From positions 1 through 10,311 of the forward strand of contig JALHFZ010000074.1 in the NCBI GenBank assembly GCA_022837505.1: a DNA stretch of 10,311 nucleotides, given 5' to 3'. The position numbers and the translations under genes are program-made. The notes beneath the pieces were generated by a model that saw nothing but the letters and a program-made list of their open reading frames with translations, was not told the origin of the DNA and ran no database searches. Source of the DNA: Synergistaceae bacterium (GTDB taxonomy: Bacteria > Synergistota > Synergistia > Synergistales > Aminobacteriaceae). Below are positions 6,581-10,311 of this stretch, in pieces (the first letter of the stretch is position 1; each line of letters begins with the position of its first letter).

Positions 6581-8440
6581 CTATCTCCCCTCCTCCTGAA
6601 CAGCCTCGATGGCCCCGTGGGGGCATACGGAGACGCAGACCCCGCAGGAGACGCAGAACCGCTCGTCGATAAAGGCCTTTTTGGTCTCTTCATTGAAGAC
6701 GAGCCCCGGGCAGTTGAAGAAGTTGATGCAGAATTTGCACCCGATGCACTTCCCGGGGTCCACCCGCACCGGGATGGAGGACTGCTCGGGCCGGAGGAGC
6801 ATGCAGGGATGGCGGAAGATCACCACGGCGGGCTCCCGGCGCTCCCGGGCGTATTCCCACGCCTCGGCGATAACTTCCTTTCCCTTCCGGACGTCGTAGG
6901 CCTCGAGGGTCTTCACGAAGGTGACGCCGCACCCCCGGCAGGCTCCCTCGATATCCACCTTCCGGCCTTCATCCCCCTTCCGCAGCTTCGTCCCCACGGA
7001 GGGGTTCGCCTGCCCTCCCGTCATGGCCGTGGTGCTGTTGTCGAGGATGGCCAGGACGAAGGAATGGCGGTTGTAGACGGCGCTGGCGAGGCCCGGAAGG
7101 CCCATGTGGAAGAAGGTGGAGTCGCCGATGGTGCTCACCACAGGGCGCTCCGTCCCCGATGCCTTGTGGGCAAGGTAGAACCCCGACCCCATGGTGACGG
7201 ACGCTCCCATATCCACCACGGCATCCACCGCCTTCTGGTTCACTCCGAGGGTGTAGCATCCGATATCCGAGGGGTTCACCGCATTCGGCAGGGCCTGACG
7301 GATGGAAAAGAAGCTCGCCCGATGGGGGCATCCGGGGCAGAGCATGGGTCTCCGGGGGGTCACCTTCAGATCCTCGAGGGCCTGTTTCAGAAGGGGATCC
7401 TCTCCCCCCGGCCCTGCCTCTCTTCCGAGAAGGGGGGCGAGAATTGAGGCGATCACCTCGGGAAGCAGCTCTCCGGCCCCCGGAACGACGCCGTTCCATC
7501 GGCCGAGGATGCCCGTGCGGTCGGGAAGCTGAAGCTCCATGACAGGGTACGTCTCCTCAAGGAAGAGCACCTTCGGCTGTCTCGCCATGAACTCAGTGAC
7601 CATCTTCAGGGGAAGGGGGTGGGGTGTGCCGATCTTCAGAACGGAGACGTCCTCCCGGCCCCACCCTTTCAGCATGTCCATGACCACGGAAAAGGAGACC
7701 CCCGATGCGACGATTCCGAGGACGCTCTCCTTCTTCGCCGGCACCTCGTAGTTGTACTTTGAAAACTCCGTCTCGAAGGCGGTGCGGATATCCTCCACCT
7801 TGCGGTTCAGCCTCGGATGATTGACCTTCACGCTTGCGGGAAGACAGACCCACCGGGAGGGCTCCTTCACGAATTTCGCCTCTTCGTCCCGGGTGCGGAT
7901 TTCACCCAGATCCACGGACTGCCGGCAATGGTTCACCCGGACGCTCGGCCTGAGCATGGTGATGATGCCGAACCGTTCGGACAGGTCAAAGGCATCGAAG
8001 ACCATCTCCTTCGCCTCGGCTCCCGTGGCGGGGTCGAAGCAGGGGACCTTGGCGAACATGGCGAAATAGCGGCTGTCCTGCTCCGTCTGGGAACTGTGGG
8101 GGCCCGGATCGTCCGCCGTCACGAGCAGCATTCCCCCCTTGAGGTCGAAATGGGCAGCGCTCATGAAGGGGTCAGCCGCCACGTTGAGCCCCACCTGCTT
8201 CATTACAGCGCAGGACCGGACCCCCGTAAAGGAGGCCGCCAGGGCCATCTCGAAGGCGACCTTCTCGTTCACCCCCCACTCCACCGCCATGGGCGAAGCA
8301 AGTTCATCGGCGAATTTCGCCACCGCGGGCAATATCTCCGACGAGGGCGTACCGGGGTAGGCCGTCGCCACAAGACACCCCGACTCGACTATTCCTCTGG
8401 CAATAGCCTCGTTTCCAAGCAGTATGGCTTTTGTGCTCAC
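6581..8440 (-). CDS. iorA: Indolepyruvate:ferredoxin oxidoreductase, alpha subunit
   Basis: From GTG 8440 this is a 619-residue IorA, the usual size. The N-terminal pyrimidine-binding domain begins STKAILLGNEAIARG and continues AYPGTPSSEI (28-37) and VEWGVNEKVAFE. The thiamine-diphosphate domain follows, with CPGCPHR (368-374), IGDSTFFHMGLPGL (438-451) and DNSTTAMTGG (467-476). A C-terminal ferredoxin domain carries two 4Fe-4S sites: C565, C568, C571, C577 and C596, C599, C602, C606. It catalyses CoA-dependent oxidative decarboxylation of aryl pyruvates together with IorB. Two starts are possible. ATG 8461 overlaps the thioesterase stop (ATGA) and adds seven residues but has no ribosome-binding site. 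GTG 8440 has GGAGGTG nine bases upstream and fits the family N-terminus, so I prefer it. Confidence 0.95.
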   Translation of the reverse strand: MSTKAILLGNEAIARGIVESGCLVATAYPGTPSSEILPAVAKFADELASPMAVEWGVNEKVAFEMALAASFTGVRSCAVMKQVGLNVAADPFMSAAHFDLKGGMLLVTADDPGPHSSQTEQDSRYFAMFAKVPCFDPATGAEAKEMVFDAFDLSERFGIITMLRPSVRVNHCRQSVDLGEIRTRDEEAKFVKEPSRWVCLPASVKVNHPRLNRKVEDIRTAFETEFSKYNYEVPAKKESVLGIVASGVSFSVVMDMLKGWGREDVSVLKIGTPHPLPLKMVTEFMARQPKVLFLEETYPVMELQLPDRTGILGRWNGVVPGAGELLPEVIASILAPLLGREAGPGGEDPLLKQALEDLKVTPRRPMLCPGCPHRASFFSIRQALPNAVNPSDIGCYTLGVNQKAVDAVVDMGASVTMGSGFYLAHKASGTERPVVSTIGDSTFFHMGLPGLASAVYNRHSFVLAILDNSTTAMTGGQANPSVGTKLRKGDEGRKVDIEGACRGCGVTFVKTLEAYDVRKGKEVIAEAWEYARERREPAVVIFRHPCMLLRPEQSSIPVRVDPGKCIGCKFCINFFNCPGLVFNEETKKAFIDERFCVSCGVCVSVCPHGAIEAVQEEGR

Positions 8441-8449
8441 CGTATGAAA

Positions 8450-8456
8450 CACCTCC
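8450..8456 (-). promoter_or_regulatory. Ribosome-binding site deciding the iorA start
   Basis: GGAGGTG, a seven-base match to the 16S rRNA 3' end, lies in the gap between the thioesterase stop and GTG 8440, nine bases before that GTG. It favours GTG 8440 over the upstream ATGATG at 8461/8458. Confidence 0.6.
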
Positions 8457-8457
8457 A

Positions 8458-8868
8458 TCATCCCCCGAACGACTCGATCCACCGGCGCAGGGGGTTGTCT
8501 CCACGCACAATTTTGCCCGTCCTGTCCACGAAGGCATGACGGGTCCATCCGGCGGCCAGGTGTCTGCCGTCGGCCTTTCTCTCTATGCGGCACTCGAAGG
8601 TCATGCTTCCGGCCTTCAGTTCTCCGACTTTCGTGAAGATGGCGATCTCGTCTTCATAGCGGGCGGGGTGTTTGTAGCGGCAGTGGGCTTCAACTACGGG
8701 AAGGAAAATGCCCTCGGCCTCCCATTGGGAATAGCTCTTTCCGTGGAAGCGGCAGAACTCCGTCCGGCCGACTTCGAACCAGTAGAGGTAATTGGCGTAA
8801 TAGACGACACCCATCTGGTCGGTGTCGCCGTACCGGACTCTCATATAAAAGGGGATTTCGGAGGACAC
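8458..8868 (-). CDS. Hot-dog-fold acyl-CoA thioesterase (YbgC/4HBT type)
   Basis: This 136-residue protein is a single hot-dog domain of the 4-hydroxybenzoyl-CoA thioesterase superfamily. The signature RVRYGDTDQMGVVYYANYL at about 10-28 contains the catalytic aspartate (D17) and the following G-V-V-Y-Y-A-N-Y segment typical of YbgC-like enzymes. Later segments such as HPARYEDEI and TFECRIERK match the beta-strand layout of the family. It hydrolyses an acyl-CoA to the free acid and CoA. The start is GTG 8868, with GGAGGTG five bases upstream; the internal ATG nine codons in has no such site. It is the first gene of the iorA-iorB operon and its stop is 17 bases before iorA. This suggests aryl-acetyl-CoA from IorAB as a substrate, but the sequence alone cannot prove substrate choice. 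Confidence 0.9.
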   Translation of the reverse strand: MSSEIPFYMRVRYGDTDQMGVVYYANYLYWFEVGRTEFCRFHGKSYSQWEAEGIFLPVVEAHCRYKHPARYEDEIAIFTKVGELKAGSMTFECRIERKADGRHLAAGWTRHAFVDRTGKIVRGDNPLRRWIESFGG

Positions 8869-8873
8869 CCGAA

Positions 8874-8880
8874 CACCTCC
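8874..8880 (-). promoter_or_regulatory. Ribosome-binding site for the thioesterase GTG start
   Basis: GGAGGTG five bases before GTG 8868 sets the start of the thioesterase. The same seven-base motif precedes iorA. Confidence 0.65.
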
Positions 8881-8965
8881 AGGAGATACGGATAAAAGCT
8901 CTCGCGTATCGGTGTTTCCGGCCTGAATCTGGGAACTTCACGCAGAAAGTACTTCCTTTTCGATA

Positions 8966-8995
8966 ATTATATAACAAATATGATTTTCAAAGCAA
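8966..8995 (-). promoter_or_regulatory. Probable promoter of the thioesterase-iorAB-pseudopilin operon
   Basis: A perfect TATAAT (8966-8971) lies in a very AT-rich patch on the minus strand. TTGCTT (8990-8995) is 18 bases upstream and a weaker -35; an alternative TTGAAA nearby is too close at 13 bases. The predicted leader is about 90 bases. It contains a short palindrome AAGTACTT (8947-8954) near the start and a GATACG/CGTATC stem (8885-8890 with 8905-8910) a few bases before the ribosome-binding site. Confidence 0.55.
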
Positions 8996-9009
8996 ACCTT
9001 TTCTGTAAT

Positions 9010-9423
9010 TCAATGGCACTTGTCCATCCGGGCGGCCATCATGCAGTCGGACTCCATCACGGTGTATCCCTCCGCCTTCAGAAGAGAGGCAAGCTCGGCG
9101 TTTTCTGCTCCCGGCTGAAACCAGATCACAGGCTTGAAGGAGAGATTTCGTATCTCCCCGGCTACCTCTCCCTGCATCTTCGCAGAAAGAAAGAGGGCCA
9201 CCACGTCCACCTCTTCCGGAAGGGCGGCCAGGGAGGAGAGGCAGGGAAGGCCCAGAATCTTCTCTCCGGCATAGGTCGGATTGACGGGAAACAGGATAAA
9301 ACCGGCACCCGCGAGATAGTTCATCACACGAAAGACCGGCCGTTCGGCTTTAGGGGAGGCCCCGACGACGGCTACCTTCGAGGGGGTGCAAACATATTGC
9401 CTGATGATGTCTTCCTTGTTCAT
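9010..9423 (-). CDS. CoA-binding domain protein (YccU-like)
   Basis: This 137-residue protein is a single Rossmann-type CoA-binding domain (CoA_binding_2 family). VAVVGASPKAERPVFRVMNY is the nucleotide-binding start, PVNPTYAGEKILGLPCLSSL follows, then VDVVALFLSA and KPVIWFQPGAENAEL, all in the family order. The C-terminus ESDCMMAARMDKCH is also typical. The same fold occurs in succinyl-CoA synthetase and ADP-forming acyl-CoA synthetase alpha subunits, but this protein has no catalytic partner domain. Its biological role is unknown. ATG 9423 is chosen because GAGGTGA lies five bases upstream; the frame extends to 9471 but that ATG lies at the predicted -10 region. It is on the same strand as the ior operon, 141 bases ahead of it, with no visible terminator between. 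Confidence 0.9.
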   Translation of the reverse strand: MNKEDIIRQYVCTPSKVAVVGASPKAERPVFRVMNYLAGAGFILFPVNPTYAGEKILGLPCLSSLAALPEEVDVVALFLSAKMQGEVAGEIRNLSFKPVIWFQPGAENAELASLLKAEGYTVMESDCMMAARMDKCH

Positions 9424-9428
9424 AGAGG

Positions 9429-9435
9429 TCACCTC
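9429..9435 (-). promoter_or_regulatory. Ribosome-binding site deciding the CoA-binding protein start
   Basis: GAGGTGA five bases upstream of ATG 9423 supports this start over the in-frame ATG at 9471. Confidence 0.65.
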
Positions 9436-9442
9436 GTTATAA

Positions 9443-9453
9443 AAATCGTTTAT
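9443..9453. repeat. Left copy of an 11-base inverted repeat in the divergent promoter region
   Basis: AAATCGTTTAT here is the exact reverse complement of 9531-9541. It lies about 10-20 bases downstream of the predicted minus-strand transcription start, before the CoA-binding gene. It is a candidate operator half; function is inferred only from position. Confidence 0.5.
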
Positions 9454-9469
9454 ACTGTGCTTTTCCAGC

Positions 9470-9475
9470 ATTATA
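9470..9475 (-). promoter_or_regulatory. Predicted -10 box for the CoA-binding protein gene
   Basis: A perfect TATAAT in the context GGTATAATGC on the minus strand, about 47 bases before ATG 9423. No good -35 hexamer is found at 16-18 bases, so the promoter may be weak or activator-dependent. Confidence 0.45.
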
Positions 9476-9522
9476 CCTTACAGGGGAAAATTTTGCGGAG
9501 CGTGGACATGGGTGATATAGTA

Positions 9523-9528
9523 TATAAT
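9523..9528 (+). promoter_or_regulatory. Predicted -10 box for the TAXI receptor gene
   Basis: A perfect TATAAT on the plus strand, 53 bases before ATG 9582. No convincing -35 at normal distance is visible; TGGACA is only 14 bases upstream. Together with the minus-strand -10 at 9470-9475 this makes a divergent promoter region. Confidence 0.45.
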
Positions 9529-9530
9529 TG

Positions 9531-9541
9531 ATAAACGATTT
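9531..9541. repeat. Right copy of the 11-base inverted repeat in the divergent promoter region
   Basis: ATAAACGATTT here is the exact reverse complement of 9443-9453. It covers the predicted plus-strand transcription start of the TAXI receptor gene, just downstream of the TATAAT at 9523-9528. Confidence 0.5.
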
Positions 9542-9581
9542 AAGGATCGAAAAATTTAATGTCTGAAGGGAGAATGGTACT

Positions 9582-10311
9582 ATGAAAGGTAAAAAGTTTA
9601 TACTTGGAGTCCTTGTATGTGTTCTTGCCTTGGTTTTTTATACGGGCAGCGCCTCAGCCGTCACATTCATGAGCATGGGGACGGGTTCGACCGGAGGAAC
9701 CTTCTATCCGGTGGGGGTCATCCTTTCCAATGTTTTTAACCAGGAGCTTGAATCTCAGGGCTTTAAATTCAGCGCCCAGGCCTCAGGCGGCAGTACAGAG
9801 AATCTTGAAATGCTGCGGAATAAGGAGATGCAGTTCGCAGTAAGCGGAAGCGTCCCCGCAGCAGACGCCTACCAGGGTGTAAAAATGTACAAGGGCAAAG
9901 AGATAAAGAATATCCGTTTCGTCACCGCTCTTTGGCCTGAAGCGATCCAGCTGATGTACCGAGAGGATTCCGGCATCAAAACTCTGGCTGATTTCAAGGG
10001 CAAGAGAGTATCTGTAGGCCCGGCTGCCGGCGGAGGGGTTTTTTATCTTCCCATCATACTCAAAGAATACAACGGTATGACCTTTGATGATTTCGAGCCC
10101 CAGCACCTCGGGTACGACGATTCTGTACAGGCTCTGCAGAACGGCCTCATTGACGCGTGCTATCTTGCCTCAGGATTGCCGACTTCCGCCGTTTCCCAAC
10201 TCTATGCAGGACAGACAAAAGTGGGGATGATCCAGTTCTCCGATGAGGAAATGAAGCGCATGATGGATGCAGCCCCCTTCTTTTCACCCTTTGCGATTCC
10301 CGAGGGGACCT
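9582..10311 (+). CDS. TAXI-family TRAP transporter solute-binding protein, N-terminal part (runs off the window)
   Basis: The plus-strand frame from ATG 9582 stays open to the window end (243 codons seen of a usual 310-330). It begins with a Sec signal peptide: MKGKKF, a hydrophobic core from about 6 to 21, then GSASA with predicted cleavage after Ala26. The mature protein starts VTFMSMGTGSTGGTFYPVG, the defining TAXI-family opening (G-T-x-x-x-G-G-T-Y/F-Y-P-x-G). ASGGSTENLEML, IKTLADFKGKRVSVGPAAGG and NGLIDACYLASGLP follow in family order. Such periplasmic receptors deliver organic acids or amino acids (for example glutamate) to a fused DctQM-type TRAP permease, which should lie just downstream. 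AAGGGAG about nine bases before the ATG is the ribosome-binding site. It is divergent from the CoA-binding gene. The ligand cannot be read from the sequence. Confidence 0.95.
   Translation, partial: MKGKKFILGVLVCVLALVFYTGSASAVTFMSMGTGSTGGTFYPVGVILSNVFNQELESQGFKFSAQASGGSTENLEMLRNKEMQFAVSGSVPAADAYQGVKMYKGKEIKNIRFVTALWPEAIQLMYREDSGIKTLADFKGKRVSVGPAAGGGVFYLPIILKEYNGMTFDDFEPQHLGYDDSVQALQNGLIDACYLASGLPTSAVSQLYAGQTKVGMIQFSDEEMKRMMDAAPFFSPFAIPEGT

Noticed and set aside
6617..7447. A 276-codon plus-strand frame opposite iorA
   Set aside because: It is a shadow of the thiamine-diphosphate and ferredoxin domains of iorA, without recognisable motifs.
8980..9531. A 183-codon plus-strand open frame opposite the CoA-binding gene
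   Set aside because: It is antisense to a gene with a clear family match and a good ribosome-binding site, and it would overlap the divergent promoter.

Overview
The window looks like a chromosomal segment of a GC-rich, anaerobic, amino-acid-fermenting bacterium. Synergistota is my best guess. This rests on indolepyruvate:ferredoxin oxidoreductase (IorAB), a TAXI-type TRAP solute receptor, and a conserved block lepB-rbgA-rnhB-fliK-like-flhB-like-yraN-comM-dprA that resembles the B. subtilis ylqF-rnhB-ylqG-ylqH neighbourhood. The assignment is an inference from gene content and was not tested by any search.

Layout. Positions 1-5409 (minus strand, read right to left) form one compact operon: lepB, rbgA, rnhB, a FliK-like gene, a stand-alone FlhB C-terminal domain gene, yraN, comM and the 5' part of dprA, which leaves the window at position 1. 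Consecutive genes abut or overlap by 4-11 bases, mostly through ATGA junctions. A strong sigma70-type promoter (TTGAAA-17-TATAAA) sits at 5472-5500. The operon mixes protein secretion, 50S assembly, RNA primer/ribonucleotide removal, two detached flagellar-switch-like proteins and DNA-uptake/recombination functions. The FliK-like gene carries an apparent 1-base frameshift near 2600-2620. Its conserved C-terminus continues in the -1 frame and ends in the same ATGA overlap that the following genes use.

Positions 5497-8868 (minus strand) form a second operon: a hot-dog acyl-CoA thioesterase, iorA, iorB and an orphan type IV pilin/pseudopilin-like gene. A promoter lies at 8966-8995. IorAB oxidises aryl pyruvates to aryl-acetyl-CoA with reduction of ferredoxin. 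The adjacent thioesterase could release the aryl acetate. The pseudopilin gene contains a perfect 30-base palindrome in its leader-peptide region.

Positions 9010-9423 (minus strand) encode a small CoA-binding (YccU-like) protein. It is divergent from a plus-strand TAXI-family TRAP periplasmic receptor (9582 to the window end, incomplete). Their 158-base shared intergenic region holds two opposed -10 boxes and a perfect 11-base inverted repeat placed near both predicted transcription starts. This right end is visibly less GC-rich than the left operon.

No tRNA, rRNA, CRISPR array, insertion sequence or prophage gene was seen. No gene-free stretch exceeds 300 bases. I did not find a clearly new multi-gene system. 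The most notable points are the detached FliK/FlhB-like pair with its frameshift, the palindrome inside the pseudopilin leader, and the shared repeat in the divergent promoter.
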